In this document: positions 29,401-37,240 of the stretch, one piece after another
Layout: every line of letters begins with the position of its first letter
Numbering within the stretch: the first letter of the stretch is position 1
Source of the DNA: Klebsiella pneumoniae
Lineage (GTDB): Bacteria; Desulfobacterota; Binatia; Bin18
Direction of reading: 5' to 3'
Length of the DNA stretch: 64,000 nucleotides
Assembly (NCBI GenBank): GCA_945865755.1
Contig: CAMBFS010000001.1
Coordinates: 1 to 64,000 of the forward strand
The notes under the pieces: generated by a model
The model's input: only the letters and a program-made list of their open reading frames with translations
The model's database searches: none
Told to the model about the DNA's origin: nothing
Program-made: the position numbers and the translations under genes

Positions 29401-29786
29401 GACACGTTAATCAGACTGCGCAAGACCGCCTTCTCACGAATGATCCGGGCGTAATGCGCCACGTTGGCCGCGCTGGGGACTTTATCGCTCAGTTCGGCGA
29501 GATAGATGGCACCACCAACATCCTGCAACTCTCCTCGTGCTTTCAAGGTGTCGGTTAAGGTGACCAGATCAATAGGTTCATTTTTCTCGCTTAACGAGAT
29601 CATCGCGCGAAAAATTTTCCGGTGTGATTCCCGGTAAAAATCCGCATCCGTCATAGCCTCGATCACGCGGTCCAGCGCGTTGGGATCCAGCAAAATACTG
29701 CCCAGGACCGACTCTTCGGCATCCAGGCTCTGTGGAGGAACTTTGCGTAAAGCGTCTTCAAGAATGGTCACGATTGTCTCCCCCAA
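26499..29786 (-). CDS. dnaB: Replicative DNA helicase DnaB with two inteins
   Basis: 1095-residue precursor. Removing residues 224-717 and 883-1018 leaves a 465-residue helicase of normal length: N-terminal domain (about 15-115), linker, and RecA-like motor domain. The first intein splits the Walker A motif between SMGK and T (ARPSMGK / TAFVMN). The second splits MSDIRE / SGAIEQDADV, a conserved DnaB intein site also used in the cyanobacterial DnaB intein. After splicing, all helicase motifs (VFSLEMSKEQL, VIIDYLQLM, SQLNRQVE) are restored, so the gene is presumably functional only after both splicing events. ATG follows a purine-rich stretch; the start is family-typical. Confidence 0.95.
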   Translation of the reverse strand: MGETIVTILEDALRKVPPQSLDAEESVLGSILLDPNALDRVIEAMTDADFYRESHRKIFRAMISLSEKNEPIDLVTLTDTLKARGELQDVGGAIYLAELSDKVPSAANVAHYARIIREKAVLRSLINVSNEIASRCYSGEEDIEQFLDEAERLIFDVSEKRIRPAFFKLGDMIMDTIKLVEKLYERKEMVTGVPTGFLDLDRMTAGFQPADLVIVAARPSMGKCLKADAEIVDAQTGEVKTIEQLCRSRQAKLFTLDSRLKLHSTTPSHYVDDGIKPVYRVTTALGRVVETTFTHPFLTVGGWRPLSELPVGTRIAVPRTLPVFGTGDLPDHTITILAYLLGDGDLTQACPRFTNGNPRIMADFQASLVRFGDLRGTVNDSQGTRTPTCRVAAQRDDKTQVRKVVGQRLRLARDAMGLSQRGVAIRAGVSPALLCAIEQGKQLPVPTLLENLAQIVQKPVAWFVRGTTGLARGNRLTQWLAEQGLMGKGAAGKFIPGVVFTLPKDKLALLLNRLFSCDGSACFYRTGQAAISYSSVSRKLAQQVQHLLLRFGIVSKLREKHVRYDNTFRIAYEVEILAAQDILTFAHDIGIFGKEEKLREVVAIAEKRRQGWTKDTLPLEVWTLVNAARAGQTWRAIYAQAGLPVTHNIHNGRHQPRRETVQLLGQVLKSQLLMSLATSDVYWDTISMIEYIGDHQVYDLTIPETHNFIANDVLVHNTAFVMNIAQYVALHANIAVGVFSLEMSKEQLVMRMLCSEARVDNAKVRAGYLGERDFPRLAMAAGRLGDAPIFIDDTPAQNVLELRAKARRLKREANLGLVIIDYLQLMRGLTSQDNRTQELSEISRGLKSLAKELNIPVVALSQLNRQVEQRADRRPMMSDIRECVPGGTLVTMADGQRVPIRDLVGATPEVLAVSSDGRIVTARSDRVWRVGERPIFTVHLASGRHVQATARHRLLGAEGWKRVAELAVGDRLAIARTLPDTLSWDPIVTIEPAGEADVFDLTVPGPASWLADGIVSHNSGAIEQDADVIAFIYRDEVYKQDSQDEGIAEIIIGKQRNGPTGTVRLAFRKEYTRFDNLVEKTDVPSPGPIPTDEED
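26733..27140 (-). other. Mini-intein (DnaB insertion at RE/SGAIEQ)
   Basis: 136 residues, precursor positions 883-1018. It begins with Cys (CVPGGTLVTMADG, block A), has block B with the penultimate T-x-x-H (ATARHRLL), block F (VFDLTVPGPASWLADG) and ends SHN followed by extein Ser. No homing-endonuclease motif is present, so it is a splicing-only intein. Confidence 0.93.
27636..29117 (-). other. Large intein with LAGLIDADG endonuclease and inserted HTH domain (in DnaB Walker A)
   Basis: 494 residues, precursor positions 224-717. Splicing blocks: CLKADAEIVD (A), TTFTHPFLTV (B), VYDLTIPETHNFIAND (F) and VLVHN followed by Thr (G). Dodecapeptide-type endonuclease motifs are ILAYLLGDGDLT (about 336-347) and LALLLNRLFSCDGS (about 507-520). 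Between them, about residues 400-466, lies an XRE-like helix-turn-helix (VVGQRLRLARDAMGLSQRG, IRAGVSPALLCAIEQG). The acidic residues of the endonuclease motifs look intact (D343/D345, D518), so it may still home. Confidence 0.93.
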
Positions 29787-29843
29787 TCACATCACTCGCG
29801 GCTCGGAACTTGCGCATTCGCTCTTTTTCTTCTCCGCGTGAGG

Positions 29844-30668
29844 TTAGTCAATCGTCGCCCGCACGTAGGCGAACCGTTGCGAGAGTTGCTCAAGCCCCTC
29901 GGCGATCCGCGGTCCGTACCAACACAACGCCATGCCATCAATACAATAAAAATGTCCAGCGCGACCCGCCAGCGTATCGACCAACGGCTTCAGGTGCTCG
30001 ACGTGTTTCGTGGTGAAGGGATACGGCTCGCTCGGCAACACCACCACATCGGGAGCAAGGGCCGCGACTTCTTCGAGCGTCGTGGAGAAGTAACGGGCTG
30101 GGTGCCCGCGAAAAATGTTCTCCCCACCGCAGCACCACAGCATGTTGTCGGCATACGTGTCGGCGTTGAACGCCATCCACGGTTTCCGCCAGATCGGACA
30201 GAACACGCGCAACCGTCGGTGTTGAGCACTCTCAGCCGTCACCCGCGCATACACCGCACGCAGATGGACCACCAGCGGATCACTCGTGATGTGGCAGTCC
30301 AGGACATCGCCCAATTTTTCGATCATGCTGATCCCGTCCGCGACCGTCCGGGGCGCGGTCACGTAGAGCGAAATTCCATGATGAGACAGCCAGGTAAAAT
30401 CTTCTTGCCGATTCTCCTCGTCGTTGACGATGACGAGGTCTGGCGAAAGTGAGAGGATCGTCTCGAGTTGTGGGTTCTTGGTGCCGCCGACTTTCACTCT
30501 TTTCGCGACTTCTTCAGGAGGATGCGTACAGTATTCAGTCACTCCCACGACTCGCTCGCCGAGGCCCAACGCGAACAGGGTCTCGGTCACGCTGGGAACT
30601 AAGGACACAATGCGCCGCGGCGGGCGCGGCACATCAATGGTCCGGTGAACTTCATCAACAAACTGCAT
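29844..30668 (-). CDS. BtuF/FepB-like helical-backbone metal-receptor protein
   Basis: 274 residues with the class III solute-binding fold: RIVSLVPSVTETLFALGLGERVVGVTEYCTHP is the typical BtuF-type N-terminal lobe start, LSLSPDLVIVNDEENRQ the second motif, and ALAPDVVVLPSEPYPF the C-terminal lobe. No signal peptide or lipobox precedes the domain, so it is predicted cytoplasmic and differs from ordinary cobalamin or siderophore receptors. No ABC permease is nearby. GAGGAAGGT precedes the ATG. The ligand is unknown. Confidence 0.8.
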   Translation of the reverse strand: MQFVDEVHRTIDVPRPPRRIVSLVPSVTETLFALGLGERVVGVTEYCTHPPEEVAKRVKVGGTKNPQLETILSLSPDLVIVNDEENRQEDFTWLSHHGISLYVTAPRTVADGISMIEKLGDVLDCHITSDPLVVHLRAVYARVTAESAQHRRLRVFCPIWRKPWMAFNADTYADNMLWCCGGENIFRGHPARYFSTTLEEVAALAPDVVVLPSEPYPFTTKHVEHLKPLVDTLAGRAGHFYCIDGMALCWYGPRIAEGLEQLSQRFAYVRATID

Positions 30669-30702
30669 ACCTTCCTCGATTCGATAGGGAGCTTCGTGTG
30701 GA

Positions 30703-30741
30703 AGTCCGGGAGTCCAAGAGTCTGAGAGTTTCGGAGTCTGG
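30703..30741. repeat. Period-8 tandem repeat
   Basis: AGTCCGGG, AGTCCAAG, AGTCTGAG, AGTTTCGG, AGTCTGG: five degenerate 8-nt units between the metal-receptor gene and the next minus-strand gene. Confidence 0.7.
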
Positions 30742-30755
30742 CTTGGCGAATCTCG

Positions 30756-31223
30756 CTACTGGGTACTCCGTGACCGCAGGATGCTTTCGAGTTGTTTCTT
30801 TTCGTCAGAGGTAATTTCGCCCGCATGCGGGGCAGCGACAGGTCTGGTTTCGCTCTGGGGTTTCTTGTCATCGGCGGAGGGGTCACTCGTACGCGGGACA
30901 ATCGCAGTCCGGGTCTCGACCTCGGGTTTCTTTTCCTCGGCAGAGGGTTCGCTCGCACGCGGGGCGGTGGCGGCCCGGACTTCGCTCTTCGGTTTGGTCG
31001 CGGGTGCTGCCGCCGGAGTCTTTTTCTCGGACACCACGGGCGCCACGGCGCGCTCGCGGTCGGGACTCTTGAATCGTTGCAATTCCGTTTTCATAAAAAA
31101 GATCGAGCCCAGCGCGACCAATGCCGCGCTATAGCTGACGAACAACAAAATTTTCGGAATGCGCCAACTCCGCTGCTTCTTGCGTCGAGTCGGTGCTCGT
31201 CGCGTCGGCTTTCTTGCTGCCAT
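30756..31223 (-). CDS. Membrane-anchored protein with 22-residue repeats
   Basis: About 155 residues from ATG 31223 (MAARKPTRRAPTRRKKQR), preceded by GGAGGTG. A basic N terminus is followed by one transmembrane helix (IPKILLFVSYSAALVALGSIFF) and then a Lys/Glu/Pro/Ala-rich tail with three imperfect 22-residue repeats of the form KP--E-R-A--PR-S-PSA-EK. No known domain. It probably projects into the periplasm with the basic end inside. It follows the geranylgeranyl-reductase-like gene closely. Confidence 0.65.
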   Translation of the reverse strand: MAARKPTRRAPTRRKKQRSWRIPKILLFVSYSAALVALGSIFFMKTELQRFKSPDRERAVAPVVSEKKTPAAAPATKPKSEVRAATAPRASEPSAEEKKPEVETRTAIVPRTSDPSADDKKPQSETRPVAAPHAGEITSDEKKQLESILRSRSTQ

Positions 31224-31228
31224 ACCAC

Positions 31229-32503
31229 TCACCTCCCCAAAGCGGGCGGCCAGACCAATGCCACCATCGCTTCCCATCCACTTCGACGCGGCCAGTCATC
31301 CACGCCGTTGTACCACTTGAGTCCCAGCGATTGGAGGCGACGATTGCGCGCCGCCAGGAAAAACCAGAAGCGCGCGGTCGGACCGTAGAAAAACCGCGTC
31401 GCGTAATACAACCGCGTCAATTTCTTCCCCAGCCACGAGCACGCGACCGTCCGTGTGTACTCAGCAAAATCAAATCGTTTCGTCTGGAACGCCTGTCCCA
31501 CCGCATGCGCCGCGAATTTGCCATATTCCAGCGCGAACGAAATGCCCTCCCCCATCAACGGCTCGGCTCCAGCAGCGTCGCCCACTAACAGCACGTGTGG
31601 CGCGGCGATGGGGCGATTCGGAATATAGCCCGCGATAGGAAAAGCTTGGAACTTGAGGCTTGAGGCTTGAGACTTGAGGCTTGAGACTTGAGATTCAAGA
31701 CCTTGGACCTTGGACCTTGGACCTTGGACTAACAAGTTTCGAGTTTCGAGTTTCGGACCAAAAGAGGCGATCTCTTGGGCCAGCATCTTTTGCAGGTCCG
31801 CATTACCGAGTCGCGTGTCTCCCAATGAATAAATCCCGACGTTGACATGCGGAATGCCCTGAATCAGACACGGGAACTCCCAGAGATAGCCTTTGAGTCC
31901 TTGGCTAACGGGGAGAAAGTTGAAATCGTAGCGCTGTTGTCCAAACCCTGGCCAGGTGGTTGCCGCCACCGGCACATCACACATGATCGCCTTGCCAACC
32001 GCCTCGACCTCACCACCGACCAATTGTCGCCGCACCCGACTGCCCGATCCGTCCGCGCCAACAACGACCCGCGCCTGATAGGTCTCTTTGTCGGTCACCA
32101 CCACGACGCCACCAGAATCGCGACGCAGTTCGAGCACTTTCTCGCCTTCGTGGATTTCCGCGCCACGTGCGCATGCGGCCCGCACGAGCAGATGATCAAA
32201 TTCATTACGGCGAATGATCGAACACATCCCGGCATCCGCGCAGGAAACCTCATACCCAGGCGGCACCCGGACGTAGGCCCGCTCGACCTGGACGTATGGG
32301 ATCGACAACGGAATCTCCAGTTCGTCGAGGCAGTCAAGGGTATGAGGAATTAAGCCCCCGGCGCAGATTTTCTCGCGTGGGTGCACGGCTTTATCGAGCA
32401 ACAACACTTCTCCACGCAACGCCGGATCATTTTTCAGCAAATGCAGCGCGGTCGAACTTCCAGCCGGGCCGGAACCAATGATGACAATGTCACGAGCAAT
32501 CAC
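31229..32503 (-). CDS. Geranylgeranyl-reductase-family FAD oxidoreductase with repeat-encoded insertion
   Basis: 424-residue flavoprotein that should reduce prenyl or isoprenoid double bonds or a related substrate. The FAD-binding GxGxxG (IVIIGSGPAGSSTALHLL), the family motif KICAGGLIP, ADGSGSRVRRQL and the second FAD motif LLVGDAAGAEPLMGEGI are intact. Residues about 251-287 (KLETRNLLVQGPRSKVQ and onwards) are encoded by heptanucleotide repeats (31643-31756) and sit in frame between two conserved parts of the substrate domain. The start is GTG at 32503. It may act with the squalene/phytoene synthase in isoprenoid metabolism, but they are not linked in an operon. Confidence 0.85.
   Translation of the reverse strand: MIARDIVIIGSGPAGSSTALHLLKNDPALRGEVLLLDKAVHPREKICAGGLIPHTLDCLDELEIPLSIPYVQVERAYVRVPPGYEVSCADAGMCSIIRRNEFDHLLVRAACARGAEIHEGEKVLELRRDSGGVVVVTDKETYQARVVVGADGSGSRVRRQLVGGEVEAVGKAIMCDVPVAATTWPGFGQQRYDFNFLPVSQGLKGYLWEFPCLIQGIPHVNVGIYSLGDTRLGNADLQKMLAQEIASFGPKLETRNLLVQGPRSKVQGLESQVSSLKSQASSLKFQAFPIAGYIPNRPIAAPHVLLVGDAAGAEPLMGEGISFALEYGKFAAHAVGQAFQTKRFDFAEYTRTVACSWLGKKLTRLYYATRFFYGPTARFWFFLAARNRRLQSLGLKWYNGVDDWPRRSGWEAMVALVWPPALGR
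31643..31756. repeat. Heptad repeat block inserted in frame in a flavoprotein gene
   Basis: Successive tracts of GGCTTGA/GACTTGA units, CCTTGGA units (four copies) and GTTTCGA units (three copies) total about 114 nt with no stop in the gene frame. They encode a Ser/Gln/Lys-rich segment of the flavoprotein. Confidence 0.85.
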
Positions 32504-32865
32504 GCGGGCAAAGCTACCATAGGTCCGCCATCGGCAAAAGGACTGGCGCGCGCCTGAGTAGGCAACTCACTCGCCGCGGCGGGACGGTGCACGGTTTCAC
32601 CACCCCCAATGCCGCCAGCGTGGGGACCCTTTCAAGGGAACTGCCCTACCCCGCCGTGCGCAAAAATACGGCACTCAATGCCCAAGATTTAAGCGAGCTT
32701 GGCAATCCCAGCTTGCCCTTGTGACCGCAATTATGGCGAAATCGCGGCCTTTTCGCTTTTCTACGGGAGGAAAAGGGCTCGCGACACTTCCGAGTAGGAC
32801 ATCGTGTTGGTACAATCCATGCTCTTTCATTCGTAGACTGTTCAACCGCGACCCAAGGATTCATC
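32504..32865. other. Divergent intergenic region
   Basis: Separates the minus-strand flavoprotein from the plus-strand ATP-grasp operon. No gene, tRNA or convincing promoter pair was found. AAGGA at about 32854-32858 is the ribosome site of the ATP-grasp gene. Confidence 0.5.
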
Positions 32866-34302
32866 ATGGCTCATTTTAACGGGTACGACACGGGCGACTT
32901 TTACGACGAGATGTTTTTCGCCAGCGCGCAGCCACGCCCCGGTGCGTCTCTCCTTCAGCAGCGCATCGACTCGCTCTCGAAGGGCGAACTGCTCCAGCGT
33001 CAGCAAGCCGCGGAACGCGCGTTGTTGCATCGTGGCATTACCTTCAACGTCTACGGTGACAACGCGGGCACGGAACGCATTTTTCCCTTCGACATTCTTC
33101 CCCGCATTATCGAAGCCTCCGAATGGGAGTGGATAGAGCGCGGGCTCAAGCAACGGGTGTATGCCCTGAATCTCTTCATCGACGACATGTATCACGAGCA
33201 GAAACTGCTCAAGGATAAGATCATTCCTGAAGAGATCGTCTATTCGGCCCGCTCGTTTCGGCAGGCGTGTGTCGGACTCAATCCCCCGCGTGGGGTGTGG
33301 TGCCACATCACCGGCACGGACCTGGTGCGCGACCGCGACGGCCAAATCTATGTGCTGGAAGACAATCTGCGGTGCCCGTCTGGGGTATCGTATGTGTTGG
33401 AAAGCCGCCAGATTCTCAAGCGCACCTTTCCGCAAGTCTTTGGCGAGTCCCGGGTCCGCCCTGTGGACGACTATCCCGGCCACCTGCTGGATATGCTGCA
33501 AGCGCTCGCGGCGGACTATATTCAGTCGCCCACTGTGGCGGTGCTGACACCAGGGGCCTATAACTCGGCCTATTTCGAGCATTCGTTTCTCGCCCAACAG
33601 ATGGGCGTGGAACTGGTTGAAGGGCGAGATCTGGTCGTCGCCGACGGCCTGGTGCAAATGCGCACCACGCATGGGCTCAAGCCTGTTGATGTCCTCTACC
33701 GGCGCATTGATGATGATTTTCTCGATCCCTTGACCTTCCGGCCCGATTCCTTCTTGGGCGTCCCTGGTTTGATGGAGGTCTACAAAGCCGGACGGATCGC
33801 GTTGGCCAATGCGCCGGGGACAGGCATCGCCGATGACAAAGTCATGTATGCCTACGTGCCGAAAATCATCAAATACTATCTCGGCGAAGACAGCATCATT
33901 CCCAATGTACCGACATACGTCTGTTGGGATGAGAAGGAACGAGGCTATGTGCTTGATCACCTCGACCAGCTCGTCGTCAAAGCCGCCAATGAATCCGGGG
34001 GCTACGGCATGTTAGTTGGCCCGCATGCCACCCCGGGCGAACGCGCGCAATTCGCGGACCTGATTCGCGCCAATCCCCGCAACTACATCGCCCAACCGAC
34101 CTTATCCTTATCGCGCGTGCCGGTGATCGTGGATGACCATTTCGAGGGGCGCCATGTCGATCTGCGACCATACATCCTGTATGGCTCGGACATTTACGTG
34201 CTCCCTGGCGGGCTCACCCGCGTGGCCCTCAAGAAAGGTTCTCTCGTTGTGAACTCCTCGCAAGGGGGCGGCAGCAAGGATACCTGGGTCTTATACAAAT
34301 GA
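32866..34302 (+). CDS. Circularly permuted ATP-grasp type 2 protein
   Basis: 478 residues of the DUF404/DUF407 family (circularly permuted ATP-grasp). Typical elements: [117 protein letters not shown] and the terminal [13 protein letters not shown]. The family is predicted from comparative genomics to ligate amino acids into peptide-like products, and occurs next to alpha-E and transglutaminase proteins, as here. AAGGA precedes the ATG. First gene of a three-gene plus-strand operon. Confidence 0.92.
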   Translation: MAHFNGYDTGDFYDEMFFASAQPRPGASLLQQRIDSLSKGELLQRQQAAERALLHRGITFNVYGDNAGTERIFPFDILPRIIEASEWEWIERGLKQRVYALNLFIDDMYHEQKLLKDKIIPEEIVYSARSFRQACVGLNPPRGVWCHITGTDLVRDRDGQIYVLEDNLRCPSGVSYVLESRQILKRTFPQVFGESRVRPVDDYPGHLLDMLQALAADYIQSPTVAVLTPGAYNSAYFEHSFLAQQMGVELVEGRDLVVADGLVQMRTTHGLKPVDVLYRRIDDDFLDPLTFRPDSFLGVPGLMEVYKAGRIALANAPGTGIADDKVMYAYVPKIIKYYLGEDSIIPNVPTYVCWDEKERGYVLDHLDQLVVKAANESGGYGMLVGPHATPGERAQFADLIRANPRNYIAQPTLSLSRVPVIVDDHFEGRHVDLRPYILYGSDIYVLPGGLTRVALKKGSLVVNSSQGGGSKDTWVLYK

Positions 34303-34312
34303 GAGAAACATC

Positions 34313-35326
34313 ATGCTTTCACGTGTCGCGGATAGTTTGTACTGGTTGAGTCGCTATATCGAGCGGGCCGAGAACGTGGCGCGGTTCATCGACGTCAATC
34401 TGCACCTCATATTGGATTTGCCCGCCGGGGGGAGTGAACAGTGGAAACCGCTGGTGATTACCACCGGTGACGATGACCTGTTCGCCAAGCACCATACCGA
34501 CGCGACACGAGAGAACGTCGTGCAATTCCTGACCTTCGCGAAGGAGAACCCGAACTCGATTGTGTCCTGCCTGCGGGCCGCGCGGGAAAATGCCCGCTCC
34601 GTGCGCGAGATCATCTCCTCGGAAATGTGGGAGCAGGTCAACATCTTTTATTTGATGGTCCACGATTCAGCCGCGACAATCCGGGTGCGTGAATCGCCCT
34701 ACGAGTTCTTTCGCGAGATTCGCATGGCGAGTCATTTGTTTGAAGGGCTGACCAACGCGACCATGTCGCACGATGAAGGGTGGCATTTTTGTCGGATGGG
34801 CCAACTCCTGGAACGGGCGGACAAAACCTCGCGCATGGTGGACGTCAAGTATTTCCTGTTACTCCCCTCGGTTGCCGATGTTGGCACGCCGTTCGATGAC
34901 ATTCAGTGGGCGGCGGTGCTCCGCTCGACCAGCGCGCTGGAGATGTATCGGCGGCGCTATCAAGACCTGAGTCCCGACCGCATTGTGGAATTTTTATTGC
35001 TCGATCGTGAGTTCCCGCGCTCGTTGCACTATAGCTTGATCAAGGCCGACGAATCGCTCCATGCGGTCTCCGGCACCCCGGTTGGGAGTTTTCGCAATCC
35101 CGCCGAGCAGCACTTAGGCCAACTCCGATCTGAGCTTGCGTATGCGCAAGTCGCGGACATCATTAGCTCCGGGCTGCATGAATTCCTGGATGCCTTTCAA
35201 ACCAAGCTCAACCTGGTTGGCGAGAATATCTTCGCCACATTCCTGGCCTTGCAACCGATCGGCGGAGTCGTGACGGGAACGGCGAGTCAACGGCAGACGG
35301 AAGGGAAAGAACACGGGCGGGTGTGA
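34313..35326 (+). CDS. Alpha-E domain protein
   Basis: 337-residue all-helical alpha-E (DUF403) protein. It shows the family start MLSRVADSLYWLSRYIERAENVAR, ENARSVREIISSEMWEQVN, HFCRMGQLLERADKTSRMVDVKY and REFPRSLHYSLIKADESL. Alpha-E proteins accompany ATP-grasp proteins of this class and are thought to act in the same peptide-forming complex. It starts 10 nt after the ATP-grasp stop. No Anbu proteasome gene, common in such operons, is nearby. Confidence 0.9.
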   Translation: MLSRVADSLYWLSRYIERAENVARFIDVNLHLILDLPAGGSEQWKPLVITTGDDDLFAKHHTDATRENVVQFLTFAKENPNSIVSCLRAARENARSVREIISSEMWEQVNIFYLMVHDSAATIRVRESPYEFFREIRMASHLFEGLTNATMSHDEGWHFCRMGQLLERADKTSRMVDVKYFLLLPSVADVGTPFDDIQWAAVLRSTSALEMYRRRYQDLSPDRIVEFLLLDREFPRSLHYSLIKADESLHAVSGTPVGSFRNPAEQHLGQLRSELAYAQVADIISSGLHEFLDAFQTKLNLVGENIFATFLALQPIGGVVTGTASQRQTEGKEHGRV

Positions 35327-35388
35327 CCGCGTGGCGACCGCCCCTTCTCCCTCAACCCTCTTGTTTTCCACACACGGAGGAACCGCCC

Positions 35389-36126
35389 ATGATCGAATCC
35401 CTCCTGCTCGCGGTCACACGTATCGCCACGATGTTCGGCCCTCAACATTTGAGCAACGCGACGGGCTTCTTTTTTCAACGTGAGGAGCGCTTGTTCATAA
35501 TCACCAGCCGACACGTGGTGCTGGATGAGGAGAGCAATCATCGTCCGGACGGGTTGACGATCGATCTCCATACCGACCCAGAGAATGTCGCGAGCACCAC
35601 GCAATTTTTCCTCCCGTTGTATAGCAACCAGCACCCACGCTGGCGGGAAGGAAGCGATTCAGCGGGACCAGTTGATATTGTCGCCTTGGAAATTCAGCGT
35701 CCGGCTTTACCGGACACGCTCCTCCTGCACTCGTTCACCCCGGAACATCTCGTGGAACAACTCAATGAAATTGAAGTCGGCGCGCGGGTGCTGATTGTCG
35801 GCTTTCCCTTGGGGTTCCATGACGAGTTACATCAGCTCCCCGTCGCGCGGCAAGCTATTATTGCTTCGGCGTTTGGCATCCGGTTTCAAGGACGTGGCTA
35901 TTTTTTGACGGATGCGCGCCTGCATCGCGGAATGAGTGGGGCTCCAGTCGTTACCCGTATGGCCACCGCCCGCTCTGGTCGCGGGGACATGCCGTGGCTG
36001 CTGCTGGGCGTGCACGGCGCGCGCATGGATGTCACCGGCCGTGATGTCTCCCAGGACGAACGTCTGGACCTCAACTGCGCCTGGTATGCCGATATGCTGT
36101 TGACGCTGACAGAGGACGGAGGGTGA
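35389..36126 (+). CDS. Trypsin-like serine peptidase in the ATP-grasp/alpha-E operon
   Basis: About 245 residues from ATG 35389, which has GGAGG nine nt upstream; the longer open frame is not used. A trypsin-fold protein with an intact triad: His in IITSRHVVLDE, Asp in GPVDIVALEIQ and Ser in LHRGMSGAPVV. There is no signal peptide and no PDZ domain, so it would act in the cytoplasm. Its place behind ATP-grasp and alpha-E, where Anbu or a transglutaminase is more common, suggests that it processes the product or substrate of that system (inference). Confidence 0.82.
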   Translation: MIESLLLAVTRIATMFGPQHLSNATGFFFQREERLFIITSRHVVLDEESNHRPDGLTIDLHTDPENVASTTQFFLPLYSNQHPRWREGSDSAGPVDIVALEIQRPALPDTLLLHSFTPEHLVEQLNEIEVGARVLIVGFPLGFHDELHQLPVARQAIIASAFGIRFQGRGYFLTDARLHRGMSGAPVVTRMATARSGRGDMPWLLLGVHGARMDVTGRDVSQDERLDLNCAWYADMLLTLTEDGG

Positions 36127-36269
36127 TCCCGTATCGCGCATTGCTGAGTATGGCTGGGATGCCCGATTCACACATTGACCGGATGCCCGATTGCAAGACG
36201 TGCCCCCGAATTCCCGCGGAGAACTTGGCGGCTCAACCGCTTGTTGGATGGCGGCGGCCCCGAACCGCG

Positions 36270-36419
36270 CTACGCCGCTTCGACATACTTGACATAGCTT
36301 GTAGGCTCGGAGATCGGCAAGCCGTCTTCCACATTCTCAATCGCGGCGGGCGCGTCGGGGCCTTGGGGCTGACGGAGCGAATCGTCGCCAAGGTTCACGG
36401 AAACCAGCGGAACGCCCGT
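36270..36419 (-). pseudogene. Short coding remnant next to the MITE-like element
   Basis: About 48 codons ending PTSYVKYVEAA then TAG; upstream in the same frame, stops appear exactly where the hairpin-ended element begins. There is no start codon or ribosome site. It looks like the C-terminal end of a small protein cut off by the element. Family not recognised. Confidence 0.35.
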
Positions 36420-36753
36420 CTACTAATAGATAGGAGGGAAAGCATCTACATATAGATGGAAGTCTCTAGGGTGCATCTCCCAAACTGACAAGATAAAAGC
36501 CAAGGAACCATTCACGTCTCGCTGAAAAATCTCTTGTCAAATCAATGAAATCCAGAAATTTCCATGTTTTCTTCTTTTTAGCCTCCTGGCCTCATGGATA
36601 CTGCCTGTGACCTGAATTAGGCGAAGAGTTCCAGAAAGCCGCAGGAGAGTTGTTTGGGCCTCAGATTTCCGCGTAATTTTGCAGTTCAATGTCTCAGTTC
36701 CAGAGATGCACCCAAGTCTCTACTAAGAGATGGGCCCAGCTCTTAGTAGAGAC
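36417..36753. mobile_element. MITE-like element with compound palindromic ends
   Basis: Left end: two near-palindromes (TCTACTAATAGA and CATCTACATATAGATG), then GGGTGCATCTC and AAACTGA. Right end, read inverted, has the same order: a perfect 14-bp-arm palindrome GTCTCTACTAAGAG/CTCTTAGTAGAGAC (36716-36753), then GGGTGCATCTC and GAACTGA. So about 65-75 bp at each end are inverted repeats of one another around an AT-rich, non-coding centre. No transposase gene is present and no target duplication could be identified. Confidence 0.55.
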
Positions 36754-36817
36754 CAATTGTGACGTTCAATAGTCGTGAGGCAACTTTCAAGAAAATTTCC
36801 GATAGACTCCGAACCCG

Positions 36818-37012
36818 ATGCCACGAAAAATCAGAGAACTCGTCCGAGACCTTGAGCGAGCAGGCTTCGTCAATCGCGGGGGAAGAGGGGATCATAGAAA
36901 TCTTGAGCATCCCAAGGGGATGCGGGTCACTCTTTCGGGGCACCGTGGCGACGACGCGAAGTCCTACCAAGAACATGAGGTCCGCAGGAAAATCCAGGAG
37001 GCAAAGTCGTGA
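36818..37012 (+). CDS. hicA: HicA-like mRNA interferase toxin
   Basis: 64-residue YcfA/HicA protein with a dsRBD-like fold: MPRKIRELVRDLERAGF, RGGRGDHRNLEHPKG with the catalytic His in GDHRNL, and VTLSGHRGDDAKSYQEHEV. Length and motifs match HicA toxins, which cleave mRNA during translation. Its stop overlaps the downstream hicB start by 4 nt (ATGA), as usual for such pairs. It belongs to a cluster of small same-strand accessory genes. Confidence 0.85.
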   Translation: MPRKIRELVRDLERAGFVNRGGRGDHRNLEHPKGMRVTLSGHRGDDAKSYQEHEVRRKIQEAKS

Positions 37013-37221
37013 AAGACAGTGCACGGTATATGAAGCTGGTCGAATGGTCGGACGAGGATCAGTGTTTTGTCGGGCAATGCCCCGGTATTATTGGCCCCTG
37101 CTGTCACGGAGAGGAGGAGACAGAGGTTTATGCGGAGCTGTGCCAAATTGTTGAGGAGTGGGTAGCCCTTATGACCCAAGCAGGAAAGCCTCTCCCACCC
37201 TCAACCATCGGGAAAACGTGA
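37009..37221 (+). CDS. hicB: HicB-like antitoxin
   Basis: 70-residue partly degenerate RNase H-like HicB protein: YMKLVEWSDEDQCFVGQCPGIIG is the typical first hairpin, followed by the helix with AELCQIVEEWVALM. It should neutralise HicA by direct binding. No separate DNA-binding domain is visible, so autoregulation is not certain. An attC-like repeat follows 20 nt after the stop. Confidence 0.82.
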   Translation: MKDSARYMKLVEWSDEDQCFVGQCPGIIGPCCHGEEETEVYAELCQIVEEWVALMTQAGKPLPPSTIGKT

Positions 37222-37240
37222 CGGCGCGATTCTTAGCAAC

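Larger units (their letters stand above)
36127..36817. other. Long intergenic region with a gene remnant and a MITE-like element
   Basis: About 690 nt without an intact gene. The left part holds a short minus-strand coding remnant (36270-36419); the right half is clearly AT-richer and is occupied by a hairpin-ended element (36417-36753). The last 60 nt lead into hicA. Confidence 0.7.

Noticed and set aside
32698-32717. Sigma-54-like promoter TTGGCA...TTGC upstream of the ATP-grasp operon
   Set aside because: The GG-to-GC spacing is two nucleotides too long for a -24/-12 promoter.
32842-33960. Minus-strand 372-codon open frame
   Set aside because: Antisense to the ATP-grasp gene, which is strongly supported by family motifs.
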